NCBI RefSeq assembly: GCF_002287075.1
Contig: NZ_NSKE01000002.1
Coordinates: 124,001-188,000 of the forward strand
Source of the DNA: Fodinibius salipaludis
GTDB taxonomy: Bacteria > Bacteroidota > Rhodothermia > Balneolales > Balneolaceae
Length of the DNA stretch: 64,000 bases
Direction: 5' to 3'
Shown here: piece by piece, positions 35,401 through 44,454 of the stretch
Numbering within the stretch: the first letter of the stretch is position 1
Layout of the letters: each line of letters begins with the position of its first letter
Notes under the pieces: model-generated
Databases searched by the model: none
What the model was told of the DNA's origin: nothing
The model's input: the letters and a program-made list of their open reading frames with translations, nothing else
Position numbers and translations under genes: made by a program

Positions 35401-35614
35401 TTTGATCCTTGGGCACCTCGGGATTGAACTCCTCCAGCTTGGCCCGAAGTCGCGATTGTAATACGACCTGATCACGAGTCTGTCGCCCTAATGTACCATC
35501 GTCATTTTCGGTAGCTAATATCTCTTCATAGGCATTAATCGTTTCCCATCCCAGCTCCTCAAAGAGATCTATAGCCGGTTTTTCTACTGCGTGATCTTCG
35601 GTGTATTTGCTCAT
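32420..35614 (-). CDS. hsdR: Type I restriction enzyme R subunit (HsdR)
   Basis: Restriction and translocation subunit of a type I R-M system, 1064 aa. The N-terminal nuclease domain shows RPDLVAFVNGLPVILFELK (about residues 147-166), the Asp...Glu-x-Lys of the PD-(D/E)XK fold. The SF2 motor follows: Walker A WHTQGSGKSFS near residue 303, TDRTDLDDQI, DEAHRTQYD near residue 405, FTGTPL, and VCAMWITGFDAPSLSTLYLD with QTIARANRVH. The C-terminal third is helical (EERERSAKENMSEEELALYD) and would bind HsdM/HsdS. It is complete. hsdM and hsdS are upstream on the same strand but four genes separate them. Confidence 0.95.
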   Translation of the reverse strand: MSKYTEDHAVEKPAIDLFEELGWETINAYEEILATENDDGTLGRQTRDQVVLQSRLRAKLEEFNPEVPKDQIEEAVRKLSRDRSSMHEVRANKQIYELMRDGVDLEYRDEDGSLIRKTLKVIDWQEPENNDHLLVYQLWVHGDYGNKRPDLVAFVNGLPVILFELKRGSRSVKDAYQYNISDYKDTIPQLFWYNQVIILSNGADTKVGTITSPWEFYGEWKKISDEDEPGLVSLQTAIYGICQKERLSDLMEHFILFESAKSNPKKLFARNHQYLGVNNAIEAVKHIGENEGKLGVFWHTQGSGKSFSMVFLTRKIMRELAGDWKFVIITDRTDLDDQIYSNFASVGAVTEPEEDIRADSKEELKQLLSENHRYVFTLIHKFHDRDGEEFPVLSTDDDIIVITDEAHRTQYDKLAMNMRKALPNAAFLGFTGTPLIKGQDEKTREVFGDYVSVYDFQQSIEDGATVPLYYENRIPELQLTNENINEELEELLDEAMLNEAQEEKLEREFRQEYHLITRKDRLEAIAADMVQHFLDRGYMGKGMMICIDRFTTVRMYDLVQEEWEKEQQRLKKELESANTDMERDRLLERLNYMKETDMAVVISKSQNEIQEFEEEGLDIRPHRKRKEKENLEEQFKDPEDDLRLVFVCAMWITGFDAPSLSTLYLDKPMKNHTLMQTIARANRVHGDKNNGLIVDYVGVFRNLQKALATYATGHEPEDPEAKNPVKDKEELVNQLREAIAEARAFCEQQDVDLDKIIEAEGADITKYQDEFAQAIVDYEELGDAVDDAVEEVLINEEKKKEFVTHANVVNKLYKAILPDPEAEEFLPVRSALKAIKDRIKILGPEENDDISDIRKQIEDKLDEDIVSEPYQIDGDNDLVDIGKIDFEKLKERFAKKKHKRVALQKMKTKIENQIQKMVEQNRTRMDFKERFEEMIEKYNNYSINLDVQFEEFLKLQQDLNEERERSAKENMSEEELALYDLITQREKIDLKESERKEIKEGISELIEKLKQEKLVMDWTKQQQRIADVKVTIETELDNVLPDQYDRQLFAQTCNEVFDHVYQSY

Positions 35615-35638
35615 GATGATACTTTTCCCTTAAGCCAA

Positions 35639-36100
35639 TTATCCAACGTCTAATTCTTCATTTCTAATAATATCTACAAACTTTGCCCAAGCTATTCCTT
35701 CTTCCCGACAGACATCCGGTACTTTTGGTCCATTTAAATCATTCGTCATTGATTCATTAGTCACCACAACACATTCCTCAACCATTGCCAAAGCAACTAC
35801 ATACGGATCACCTTCATTTTTACCTGTAGTTAACCCGAAGTTTTTATAGTGATTTACCAAATAGGCAACTGCTTCTTGTAATTCGTCGCTGTTTTCAGCT
35901 ACAAAGTCATCTTTTCGTTCTTTAACCCAATCAAATAATTCGTCACCACCTTTTTCCAACTCCTCATAAATTACAGGCGCTATTCCAACCACCTCAGCTA
36001 TAGCTAATTGATGCAGGCTTTCCCATACCTTGGGGAAAAATTCTATAGGATAATCTATCCAGGCCTGTATAATAGCGTCTGAATCCAGCGAATACCTCAA
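35639..36100 (-). CDS. DUF4411 PIN-like protein
   Basis: A 153-aa protein of the DUF4411 family. The Asp residues of a PIN-like nuclease fold are seen: MRYSLDSDAIIQAW (DSD), EGDPYVVALAM and VTNESMTNDLNGPKVPDVCR. The pair formed with the upstream ImmA-type gene (4-bp ATGA overlap) is a recurring arrangement regarded as a toxin-antitoxin-like or defence-linked unit. Nuclease activity is a family expectation and not proven. Confidence 0.8.
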   Translation of the reverse strand: MRYSLDSDAIIQAWIDYPIEFFPKVWESLHQLAIAEVVGIAPVIYEELEKGGDELFDWVKERKDDFVAENSDELQEAVAYLVNHYKNFGLTTGKNEGDPYVVALAMVEECVVVTNESMTNDLNGPKVPDVCREEGIAWAKFVDIIRNEELDVG

Positions 36101-37257
36101 ACGTAGCTACCCTCCTCCGGCCACCCGAACGTTTTTGCAGCCAACTCATTGAGATTCGGAACTTTCCAGCCCGTAATATTCGCTAACTCACCGAGAGTAA
36201 TCTGCTCTTGAAAATAACTCTCAAATGCAGTGCGCATAAACAGCCGCCCCTTTTGAACGATACGGGTATAATATGGATCACCGCCATCACTTCGACGCGA
36301 TTGTCCATAGAAGGAAACTTCCGACAGCAACCCTTCATAAACCTGCTTACTGATCAATTTCTCCGTTTTTAACCGAATGAGAACTACGTATGTGGACACG
36401 CCGTATGTACGGCTAAGGCCTTTAATTTCCTTGACCGGCTCAGTCTCAGCATCAAAGGCTTGTCTCAAATCATTAGATGGAACTAAGATTTCTGCGGCCA
36501 AACGGTTACAAAACTGCTCGATATTACGCTGTCCATTGGGGAAATACTCGGTTAACTCATCATTGATCATTACCGAATCCCGCAATAGTACATGAATTAG
36601 TTCATGGATAAGCGTAAAAATCCGGGCATTTGATGAATCTTTAGAGTTAATACCAATGATAGGGAGTACTGACTCTGCCAAAGCAAAACCACGAGATTCT
36701 GATACCTCTACATACGGATACTGTACAACATATATATCCTTATTTTCCAACACTTCTTTCCAACGCGTGAGCGCAGTAGATGAACCGGACCAACGCTTTT
36801 GATCATCCAGGGGAACGTCTAACCAACTTCTAATTTCCTTTGCTAAAGATAATATATCACTGTCATCGGGGTTTATAGATGGAATTTTTTCCAGCTTTTT
36901 TCCCTGATTTTTATAAAGCTCGAGAATAATCTCCCGGTTTCGCTTAGCTTCCCGAATAGCCTTTATAAGCTTGGGACTTGCCTCCAACAGAAGCTGATTA
37001 TTGATGGTGCGAAATTCAGATAATGGCTGTTCCTCGTCAGGCAGATCCTCTAAATAGAAAAAGGCAGGTGTCCGGTCTAAATATTTTGCCAGCTTTATCA
37101 GCTGATTAGTGGTGGGTTTTTTTTCTCCCTGTTCCCATTGTGCCCACTGCTCTTCTTTTACCCGCATTTTTTCGGCAATTCTGCCTATAGGATACCCAGC
37201 ACGTTCACGAGCGAACGAAATCGTTTCGGGATTGATATTTACGCGAGCTGTAGGCAT
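36097..37257 (-). CDS. XRE-ImmA/IrrE metalloprotease regulator
   Basis: A 386-aa protein. An XRE helix-turn-helix is at residues about 10-62 (ARERAGYPIGRIAEKMRVKE, then QWAQWEQGEKKPTTNQLIKL), and an ImmA/IrrE zinc peptidase domain follows with HELIHVLL near residue 220 and EQFCNRLAAEILVPSNDL near residue 250 (third ligand Glu). Such proteins cleave repressors or antitoxins in response to damage signals. It overlaps the DUF4411 gene by 4 bp and lies inside the hsd operon. Confidence 0.88.
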   Translation of the reverse strand: MPTARVNINPETISFARERAGYPIGRIAEKMRVKEEQWAQWEQGEKKPTTNQLIKLAKYLDRTPAFFYLEDLPDEEQPLSEFRTINNQLLLEASPKLIKAIREAKRNREIILELYKNQGKKLEKIPSINPDDSDILSLAKEIRSWLDVPLDDQKRWSGSSTALTRWKEVLENKDIYVVQYPYVEVSESRGFALAESVLPIIGINSKDSSNARIFTLIHELIHVLLRDSVMINDELTEYFPNGQRNIEQFCNRLAAEILVPSNDLRQAFDAETEPVKEIKGLSRTYGVSTYVVLIRLKTEKLISKQVYEGLLSEVSFYGQSRRSDGGDPYYTRIVQKGRLFMRTAFESYFQEQITLGELANITGWKVPNLNELAAKTFGWPEEGSYV

Positions 37258-37359
37258 AACAGTGTTAAAATAACAAAATATTTTGCTCTAAATTGTGAAG
37301 TATAAATTAAAGCCTATTACTTGCCTTATTCTCCTGAAAGTATTTGCTCAAAATGAAAG

Positions 37360-38265
37360 TTAAGATTCTTGAGTATAAACCCACTCACTAAATCTGGACG
37401 TATCTTCAACTGTTGCAAAGGAATCTGAGGTTTTTTCTTTTTGGATAGAAATAAAGGCCATTAATACTTCAAGGGTAAATCGTCGAGAAAATTTATTATA
37501 ACCCATATAACATACGATTGAAGCTACCACGACAAATGATAATAGAAATATGTAGTCTAATACTACTCCTGAAAAAATCATGCTCCAAAAGATCACTACA
37601 AATAAAAAAGACAAAGCTCTTAAGAACCCGTATAGGGCGTTATAGTTTTGGAATTTGTTCTGTTGATACTTTACTCTTTCTAAACAATAATGATATATAA
37701 CTTTGAAAAAGTTTTGGTCATTGACATCACCAGTTTCATCTGGATTCCTGATATCCGAGACCTGTTCAAAGTTGTTATCCAAATAACTAATGATCGTATT
37801 TTTAGTAAAATCATCTAGTTCACGCGCATACAAAAACCTCCCATAAAACAACCATCCCAACAAAGAATCAAAGACAGCAATTGGAGCTAAAAAAACTCCC
37901 ATTGCCACACGAAATATCGACCTGATAACTTTCTCAAACTCACTCTTTGATTCCTTTTTAATGGATCCCCAATATCCTTTTGTATCGATACCAAGCAAGT
38001 ATTTTGAAGGGTAACCCAATGACCAAACCGAATACTTCTCAACTGTTACGGAACTCAGAAAACTAATAATATGACCCATTATATAGCTTGATATAATCAA
38101 AGGAATATAAACTGCCGTTCTATCTAAACTATAATAGTCGAAAAAACCTGACCAAGTAGTTTTTTCTGGCGCTATCATAAATAGAAAAATATAAATACCA
38201 GTTGCGCCTGGTATCAAGTATCCCAAAAAGTCATACAATGAAAATGGGTTTTGTAATCTCTCCAT
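37360..38265 (-). CDS. Unknown membrane protein inside the restriction locus
   Basis: A 301-aa protein with about five hydrophobic helices: residues 12-32 (YLIPGATGIYIFLFMI), 51-70 (YIPLIISSYIMGHIISFLSS), 115-137 (VAMGVFLAPIAVFDSLLGWL) and two near 215-255 (FLFVVIFWSMIFSGVVLDYI). The loops between are soluble and polar, including a 75-residue domain at about 140-215. I recognise no family. Translation starts with MERLQNPFSLYDFLGY. Its place between hsdS and hsdR suggests an accessory defence role, which is inference only. Confidence 0.7.
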   Translation of the reverse strand: MERLQNPFSLYDFLGYLIPGATGIYIFLFMIAPEKTTWSGFFDYYSLDRTAVYIPLIISSYIMGHIISFLSSVTVEKYSVWSLGYPSKYLLGIDTKGYWGSIKKESKSEFEKVIRSIFRVAMGVFLAPIAVFDSLLGWLFYGRFLYARELDDFTKNTIISYLDNNFEQVSDIRNPDETGDVNDQNFFKVIYHYCLERVKYQQNKFQNYNALYGFLRALSFLFVVIFWSMIFSGVVLDYIFLLSFVVVASIVCYMGYNKFSRRFTLEVLMAFISIQKEKTSDSFATVEDTSRFSEWVYTQES

Positions 38266-38399
38266 ATTTAAAGCGATACTCTGGTATTAACTTCCTTCAA
38301 AGAGGTTTTTGGGTGGGAAGGGTATTTAAAATTCATTAACCGTACCTATTCTCACTCTTTGTCCTCCCGAAGTTCCAACCATACTTTTAAGACTAACGA

Positions 38400-38433
38400 G
38401 AAAGGGGATACGGAATAACCCGCATCCCTTTTC
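38400..38433. terminator. Strong hairpin after the Hc1-like gene
   Basis: A 14-pair stem with one mismatch and one G-T pair: GAAAGGGGATACGG (38400-38413) against CCGCATCCCTTTTC (38420-38433), loop AATAAC. It lies 23 bp past the Hc1-like stop and before the membrane-protein gene, so it probably separates their transcription. Confidence 0.7.
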
Positions 38434-38455
38434 ACACTCTTACTTCATCTTATCC

Positions 38456-38647
38456 CTACATTTCTTTGGCTTCGTCTACAGAAGCTTTCTTGTAGGGGGT
38501 CAACAACTTCTTCAAGTTATTGGCCGCTTTCCTGGCTCTGCGACCAGCAGCTTTATTATCCTTTTGATCGAAGTCTGCGTGGTTTTCTTCTAACTTTTCC
38601 CACTCTTCTTTCATCTGATTGAAGAGACTAACTGTGCTTTCATCCAT
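38456..38647 (-). CDS. Histone H1-like (Hc1-type) small protein
   Basis: A 63-aa protein. The segment DNKAAGRRARKAANNLKKLL with the preceding helix LFNQMKEEWEKLEENHADFD matches the pattern of the short Hc1-like nucleoid proteins found in Bacteroidota (helix, KAAG-R-RKA, helix). It is more acidic at the N-terminus than chlamydial Hc1. It is encoded between hsdS and the membrane-protein gene with its own terminator. DNA binding is a family expectation. Confidence 0.65.
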   Translation of the reverse strand: MDESTVSLFNQMKEEWEKLEENHADFDQKDNKAAGRRARKAANNLKKLLTPYKKASVDEAKEM

Positions 38648-38730
38648 AGTTATGTGTTGTTTATTTGTTTTTAGTGAGTATACGTTAATCGTGGTTCTGT
38701 TTGAACTAACAATACACTTATAAAACGGAC

Positions 38731-39948
38731 TCAGAAATTTCCCTTTTCCATGTCAGAGTAGTCAACATTCTCCTGATTCCCAAGTTGATACAAATCGTCC
38801 ACATCAATCTTCCCCGAAATAAGCTTCGGCAACAGTAAATCTCTTGTTTCTTTAAGCTTTTTATTCTTCCTGCTCAGCTTATCTATTTGCAGATAATTAC
38901 TCCATGTAATCTCATCAAACCTTTCTGCCAATTGCTCGTCAGGTACTAAAATCGGAGCGTTCTTAAAATCACTAACATTAACTGCTGGATATGCAGATCC
39001 TCTGGTGTGATTGACTAAATATTGAACAAAATACTCCGTTGTGGAATAATTGTATATAAATGAAGCTGGCAGTTTCTTAGGTCGAATCACACCAAAGCCA
39101 GTCGAAGCTATTTGGTTAGTTGGTGGATTTAATACTAAAGCATACGATTTCAAATTTGGGCGTACACTTGACCAAATTATATCTCCATGATCTACTTTTC
39201 TTTTAGCTCGGCTTGGCGCATCCTTAAAATCATGAATTTCAGTCTCATCAATACTTCCTTCATTGACTCCCGAAATGTTTATGTATTCAATTTCTCCTTT
39301 ATAATCCGTAGAAATATTTTCCGGGTTAATTTTTACCACGTCACTTAATTCTTTCACCTCCCACCCCTCAGGAATATCACCCAGCTCGGTACCCGAATCC
39401 ACCAGCTCATCATCCTCGTGACCGGGATAGCGGAAGTGCATAAACCACTCGCGGTAGATCCGTCGCCCCATCTCCTCCAGGATCTCAATGCGGTGGGTGT
39501 TGTTTTCGATTAAGTTGTCAAATTCTTTAATGACACCTGATACATTCTTTTGATGTGTAAGATCAGGTAGAAAAACCTTATAAGGCTCTAAGGAACTGAT
39601 GGTAATCTGCGATTGTGCCGACCCTGTATTCAGCTTATCCTTTAGGTTTTCCAGATTTAGATAGTGTTTTAAATAATTTTTATCGACAAGCTGCTCATCA
39701 ACATCTAAAACAATCGAAAGGTTGGTAATCCAACTCTTTGGTGGAGAAATTTTAACATCACCGGTACCTCCAACTCCCCTTGCAACCACTACTAACTTTT
39801 CTTCTTTGTAAAGATACTCCTTTGCACTTCCAGTTATTCCATACCCACTAAATACAGGGTATCCTTGCTCAGTTTTTAAATCATCAGGAACCATCTTCCC
39901 ATATTTCAAACTGGCAAGTTCTCCTATTCTATATTCTCTACTCGACAT
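38731..39948 (-). CDS. hsdS: Type I restriction enzyme specificity subunit (HsdS)
   Basis: DNA-recognition subunit, 405 aa, with two target-recognition domains (about residues 1-140 and 195-350). Each is followed by a conserved helical spacer: NLIENNTHRIEILEEMGRRI near residue 147 and IDKLSRKNKKLKETRDLLLP near residue 355. The second domain opens with IPEGWEVKELSDVVKI, as usual. The first domain starts directly at the N-terminus with IGELASLKYGK. The start lies 3 bp after the hsdM stop. The target sequence cannot be predicted. Confidence 0.93.
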   Translation of the reverse strand: MSSREYRIGELASLKYGKMVPDDLKTEQGYPVFSGYGITGSAKEYLYKEEKLVVVARGVGGTGDVKISPPKSWITNLSIVLDVDEQLVDKNYLKHYLNLENLKDKLNTGSAQSQITISSLEPYKVFLPDLTHQKNVSGVIKEFDNLIENNTHRIEILEEMGRRIYREWFMHFRYPGHEDDELVDSGTELGDIPEGWEVKELSDVVKINPENISTDYKGEIEYINISGVNEGSIDETEIHDFKDAPSRAKRKVDHGDIIWSSVRPNLKSYALVLNPPTNQIASTGFGVIRPKKLPASFIYNYSTTEYFVQYLVNHTRGSAYPAVNVSDFKNAPILVPDEQLAERFDEITWSNYLQIDKLSRKNKKLKETRDLLLPKLISGKIDVDDLYQLGNQENVDYSDMEKGNF

Positions 39949-39951
39949 GAA

Positions 39952-41547
39952 TTATCTATTTAAAATATTTGAAATATTATCAGAAATGGATTTCTCTAAG
40001 TCTTTAGATTCCACATTCAATAATTCCAGCTCCTCATACAATTCCTGCAATCGTACCTGAAAATCCACATCATCCTCTTCCCGCTCGGCCACGCCTACGT
40101 ATCGTCCCGGGTTCAGGCTCCAGCCCTGCTCTTCAATTTCCTCTACCGTAGCCACTTTACAGAGTCCGGGAATATCCTGGTACTCTCCATCATCAAATAA
40201 GTCCTCCATTTCATCCGGCTGGGTGACGGCCGAACCGTTAGCCTCGTAGTCGGTATCCGGTTCAGCAGCGACCTCAAAGTGCACTTCCTCTTCGTTGCGG
40301 TAGCGTCTCACGATGCTTGAAATAAACTCAATCTGGTCGGGCGTAAAGTCCCGGTGGGCGCGGTCGATCTGCCGGTAGATATTGCGGGCGTCAATAAACA
40401 GCACTTCGTTTTCTCGATCGGTGCCTTGCTTACTCTTGTCAAAGAACCAGAGCGTACAGGGCAAGGTCACCGTATAAAAGAAGTTGGAGCCGATGGAGAT
40501 AATCACATCCACCACTCCCTCTTCGATCATCTGCTTGCGGATCTCCTGCTCGCTGTGGCGGGCATCGGCGGCGGAGTTAGCCATTACGAATCCGGCTCTT
40601 CCTCGGTTGTTAAGAGCGCTGTAAAACTCCTGCATCCACAGGTAGTTGGCATTATCGGTGCTGGGGATGCCAAACGGGTAGCGCGGGTCGCCCTCGATGG
40701 CTTCCTTGTCCACCCCGCTCACGTTAAAGGGTGGATTAGCCATCACGTAGTCAAAGCGTCCCACGCAGTCGTGCAGATTCTCGTAGTAGGTATTGCCGGT
40801 CTTAATGTCGCCTTCCAGTCCGTGAACCGCCAAGTTCATCTTGCAAAGGCGGACGGTGTTTTCCTTATTCTCCTGTCCATAGATAGAGAGATTCTGCTGG
40901 GCTTGGTCTCGGTGACGCTGGCGAAATTTCTCCGACTGCACAAACATACCGCCCGAACCACAGGCCGGGTCTAGAATTTTGCCGCCGTAAGGTTCCAGCA
41001 CTTCTACAATCAGCTTTACAATGGAGGTGGGCGTAAAGAACTCTCCGCCCTTTTGACCCTCGTTCATGGCAAACTGCCCGAGGAAATACTCGTAAATTTG
41101 TCCGAAGACATCCCCCTCTACGTCGGTGCCCACATTAGAAAAGTTCTTGAGCAGGTCTTTAAGCATGGAATCGTCAAACCGCTTGTACTCCTTCGGCAGC
41201 ACGCCGGCCAGTTCCCTATTCTCCTGCTCAATGGCTTCCATCGCCTCGTTTACTTTCTGTCCGATATCTTCGCTTTCGGGAAGCTGCAGCAGGTAATCGT
41301 ATCGCGCCTCTTCGGGCAGGTACATCACGCCTTCGGCCTTGTAGTGCTCGGGGCCAATAGTCACGCGACTGCTGCTCTCTTTTTCTTTCTTTTCGTGGAG
41401 TGGCTTAAAGCGATGCCAGGCGTAGCGAAGGAAGATGAGTCCCAGTACAGGCGTAGAGTATTCAAAGGAACTGAGCGTGGAGTTGGCCCGAAGGTTATTG
41501 GCAACTTCCCACAGGCGATTTTCAAGCTTATTGAGATTGGTGGACAT
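39952..41547 (-). CDS. hsdM: Type I restriction enzyme modification methyltransferase (HsdM)
   Basis: N6-adenine DNA methyltransferase, 531 aa from ATG 41547 ([20 protein letters not shown]); the frame extends 31 codons upstream but those residues are unlike the family. The HsdM N-terminal helical domain covers about residues 5-130. SAM motif I is [11 protein letters not shown] near residue 192 and the catalytic motif is NPPFNVSG near residue 269 (NPPF type). [11 protein letters not shown] precedes motif I, as usual. It opens the hsd operon, followed after 3 bp by hsdS. Confidence 0.95.
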   Translation of the reverse strand: MSTNLNKLENRLWEVANNLRANSTLSSFEYSTPVLGLIFLRYAWHRFKPLHEKKEKESSSRVTIGPEHYKAEGVMYLPEEARYDYLLQLPESEDIGQKVNEAMEAIEQENRELAGVLPKEYKRFDDSMLKDLLKNFSNVGTDVEGDVFGQIYEYFLGQFAMNEGQKGGEFFTPTSIVKLIVEVLEPYGGKILDPACGSGGMFVQSEKFRQRHRDQAQQNLSIYGQENKENTVRLCKMNLAVHGLEGDIKTGNTYYENLHDCVGRFDYVMANPPFNVSGVDKEAIEGDPRYPFGIPSTDNANYLWMQEFYSALNNRGRAGFVMANSAADARHSEQEIRKQMIEEGVVDVIISIGSNFFYTVTLPCTLWFFDKSKQGTDRENEVLFIDARNIYRQIDRAHRDFTPDQIEFISSIVRRYRNEEEVHFEVAAEPDTDYEANGSAVTQPDEMEDLFDDGEYQDIPGLCKVATVEEIEEQGWSLNPGRYVGVAEREEDDVDFQVRLQELYEELELLNVESKDLEKSISDNISNILNR

Positions 41548-41696
41548 GTAATTCCTATTCGTCTCTTGGTTGGATTTAGAATGGATAATTAAAGAGGTGT
41601 TATATACGGAAAAGAGGGGGGATAAAGCAAACAAGATCACTCATTTTAAACAACGATGAGTAAATAACAAGAGTGTGGTAGATTATATACCCAAAT

Positions 41697-41728
41697 AAAA
41701 AAGGGACCAGCCAAAATGCCTGATCCCT
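41697..41728 (-). terminator. Terminator of the SusCD-GGT-M14 operon
   Basis: On the minus strand AGGGA-T-CAG pairs with CTG-G-TCCCT (41702-41728) and is followed by six T. It lies 23 bp past the M14 peptidase stop, so the peptide operon ends here and hsdM is separately transcribed. Confidence 0.88.
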
Positions 41729-41750
41729 CCAAGTATATACCAATCATTGG

Positions 41751-44411
41751 CTATTCGCTTTCCTGTGTCCATTCGGACACTTCAGAAAGATCTTCGGATG
41801 TTGAATTTAGGATAGGATTAAACAAAAACTTAAAGGTTGCTCGTGGCTGAGCACGCAGCTGGGGACGAAATCCAACCAACACAACTTCTCCCTTCCCAAG
41901 GGCAACACGTACAGCAGCAGGCTTGCCGGCAAGGTGCTCTTCCTCTCCTAAAGCCCAGCCGCTAAGCAAAATGTCTTCATCACCATACCATGAAAAGACT
42001 TCAACCGACGGTCCTTTGGCTTTTTTATCTTCAACCTCGGCCGGATCCACAACGGAAAACGCCTTACTCTGGCGTAAGAAAAATCCGGCATGATTTTCCT
42101 CTACCCCCAACGCCTGAGGGTTACTGTTATCTGTTTTAAGTTTTATCAATGACCCGGGGATAAAAAATTCTTCCTCACTTATCCCTGCAAGGGCATCCTC
42201 TACGGGCAACCCAAACTGGTTCATCAAGAAATCGGTAGCTCCTTCCCATCCTATGATGGTACCACCCGATTCTACATACTTTTTCAGGTGATACGCTCCT
42301 TCAACGCCAAGACCACCCACATACTTCTCGGGCATCGTGCCTTGTTCATGTCCGTTTAACAATCGAGAGGCCGACATCGAAGGCAGAATAATTATGTCAT
42401 ATCCCTGCAAATCATCATTCTGGATATCACGATTTTTCAACCGATCATACTCAAATCCGTAATTGTCAAAGATCCATCGCGTCCAGCCCTCATCCATCGA
42501 GCCGGTCCAGGACTGATAGATTCCAATTTTTGGCTTCTCGGTTGCCATACTTTGGACATCAGGCTTTTCATCTACTCCAAATATATCAATGCCGTATTCA
42601 CGGGACGCATTGCGCAATAATTGTTTAGCATTATTACTGTTTGCCACATAAAAGGCTCCGGGCTTAAAAGTCTGACCATCCACAGATACCTCCTCCTTCA
42701 GCCGTTCTACCTCATGGCCGTCTTTCAACAAATTATTGACAGCTACGATACCCATATTAGAATTGGATGGAATAATATAACCTGAACTGTTGCTATTATG
42801 CACTGTTCCGTTGAAAGGGGCAAGCTTCTCTACTGCTTTTGTATCTATATCAACATGATCTTCAATTTTTGTGACATCTACTCCCATTTGGATAGGCAGG
42901 GTCCATCCGGCCATATCATAGGGAGGCTCAGGTGGTCCATCCGGATATAATCTTCGATCAGGATAAAACTGAGGCTCCATAAGATCCTTCAGATACGGAC
43001 GAAAGGCCTGGGAGCTATACACAACGTAGCTGTTTTCGGGATAGGTTTCTCCGTTATACTCAAAATCGCTGGTTGCCTGGTGGATTTCGATCCCACCTTT
43101 TTTCAGGGCTTTTAGCAAGTTTACAGATTCGGCCCGGTCCCATTGGTCCGGAGATATTACATAAGCGTAAGGGCTTTTCTCTTTGCCTTTTTCGATAGCA
43201 TCCTGTCCCATCTGGTATATATTATACAACCATTCCTGTTTTCTCTTTACGGCAATATCCATCACACCCATCGAAGCAGTGAGGTGATAATCCACCATCT
43301 GTTTCATCGTAGCCGTTCCTCCTTCCCATGGATCGGGATAGAAAATGCTGGATTCATCCATCGGTATCTCATCACCACCGCGCACTAACTTTTCAGGAAT
43401 ATCGTCCTCGGTCCATTCTTTCGGTATCGGAGACCGGTGCGTTGATTCTGTAAGAATCCCAACCATGTTATGGAAATAGGGAACCGTTCGCATACCCCCG
43501 TTCCACCACATGTTAAAGGTAATTCCCTGTATTACACCCGATTTCCCTTCTCCCACAAAACGATTCGCCATGTGCTCACCAACGAGGTTTGTACCCCGAA
43601 CGGCCATGGCCGGTATATTGGGATTTATAGGATTGGCGAATGGTGGGATAAACATTCGGGGCGGCATTTCACCCATCTGGTGGTGATTCACTACAATCTG
43701 TGGAAACCATTCCTCATAAAGCATCTTAGACACGGCCTGGCTTTCTTTTTGCAACATCATATACCAGTCACGATTATTATCATGGCCCACATATTCATGG
43801 TATACCTCCGGCGGACCTGTAAGCGCAAACTCAGTGTCCTTTTGCTGGCGATACCAATCCACCACAATTTCATGCCCATCCGGATTCATCACCGGCATAT
43901 TTAATAGAATGACCTCATTCCGCATTTTCCGTATCTCCGGGGATTCCCCGGTAGCCATCTTATAGGCAAACACCGGATTATGCTGACTGGTTGCTAACTC
44001 TGTAGAATGCAGTCCACTGTCAATCCATACCACAGCTTTTCCTTCCCTGGAAAGTCGCTTGGCCTCCTTATCGGAAACACCTTTCGCCTTGGCCAGTTTT
44101 TGACTGATACTTTTATATTTATCCAAATTGGCCAGGTTTTCTTCACTTGAAATGATCAGCATCAATAAGGCATTACCCCGATGCGTCTCACCGATCTCTT
44201 TTAGGATAACCCGGTCGCTGGCATCGGCAAGTAACCGGTAATATTTTTCTAACTGGTCGTTATCTATGAGCTCATAGTTAGCTCCGGGCTCAAAACCGAA
44301 AACATCAGCGGGTTTGGGAATTTCCTGCGCCTTAAGACTGACAGACAAAAAGCCCAAGAGCAACAGTGCCAACCCCCATTTCAAGCCATTCTTTTTCATA
44401 CTGTTTGACAT
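41751..44411 (-). CDS. Secreted M14-family zinc carboxypeptidase
   Basis: An exported peptidase of 886 aa with a signal peptide (WGLALLLLGFLSVSLKAQ). The M14 domain covers about residues 45-400: zinc ligands in DSGLHSTELA (HxxE) near residue 134 and the third His in VVNHHQMGEM near residue 240; NPDGHEIV and HDNNRDWYMM fit the substrate pocket and TESTHRSP near residue 335 supplies the catalytic region. The last third (about 600-880) looks like a class I glutamine-amidotransferase-like domain (YDIIILPSMSASRLL, ESGGTIIGWEGATDFLMNQF), as in other long M14 proteins. It is the last gene of the SusCD operon and would trim peptides from their C-terminus. Confidence 0.9.
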   Translation of the reverse strand: MSNSMKKNGLKWGLALLLLGFLSVSLKAQEIPKPADVFGFEPGANYELIDNDQLEKYYRLLADASDRVILKEIGETHRGNALLMLIISSEENLANLDKYKSISQKLAKAKGVSDKEAKRLSREGKAVVWIDSGLHSTELATSQHNPVFAYKMATGESPEIRKMRNEVILLNMPVMNPDGHEIVVDWYRQQKDTEFALTGPPEVYHEYVGHDNNRDWYMMLQKESQAVSKMLYEEWFPQIVVNHHQMGEMPPRMFIPPFANPINPNIPAMAVRGTNLVGEHMANRFVGEGKSGVIQGITFNMWWNGGMRTVPYFHNMVGILTESTHRSPIPKEWTEDDIPEKLVRGGDEIPMDESSIFYPDPWEGGTATMKQMVDYHLTASMGVMDIAVKRKQEWLYNIYQMGQDAIEKGKEKSPYAYVISPDQWDRAESVNLLKALKKGGIEIHQATSDFEYNGETYPENSYVVYSSQAFRPYLKDLMEPQFYPDRRLYPDGPPEPPYDMAGWTLPIQMGVDVTKIEDHVDIDTKAVEKLAPFNGTVHNSNSSGYIIPSNSNMGIVAVNNLLKDGHEVERLKEEVSVDGQTFKPGAFYVANSNNAKQLLRNASREYGIDIFGVDEKPDVQSMATEKPKIGIYQSWTGSMDEGWTRWIFDNYGFEYDRLKNRDIQNDDLQGYDIIILPSMSASRLLNGHEQGTMPEKYVGGLGVEGAYHLKKYVESGGTIIGWEGATDFLMNQFGLPVEDALAGISEEEFFIPGSLIKLKTDNSNPQALGVEENHAGFFLRQSKAFSVVDPAEVEDKKAKGPSVEVFSWYGDEDILLSGWALGEEEHLAGKPAAVRVALGKGEVVLVGFRPQLRAQPRATFKFLFNPILNSTSEDLSEVSEWTQESE

Positions 44412-44454
44412 AGTAATTTCTTTAAATGATTAATTGTAAATAGATACCTAATGA

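Noticed and set aside
40354-40974. 206-codon open frame antisense to hsdM
   Set aside because: It covers the HsdM catalytic region on the other strand and has no recognisable family.
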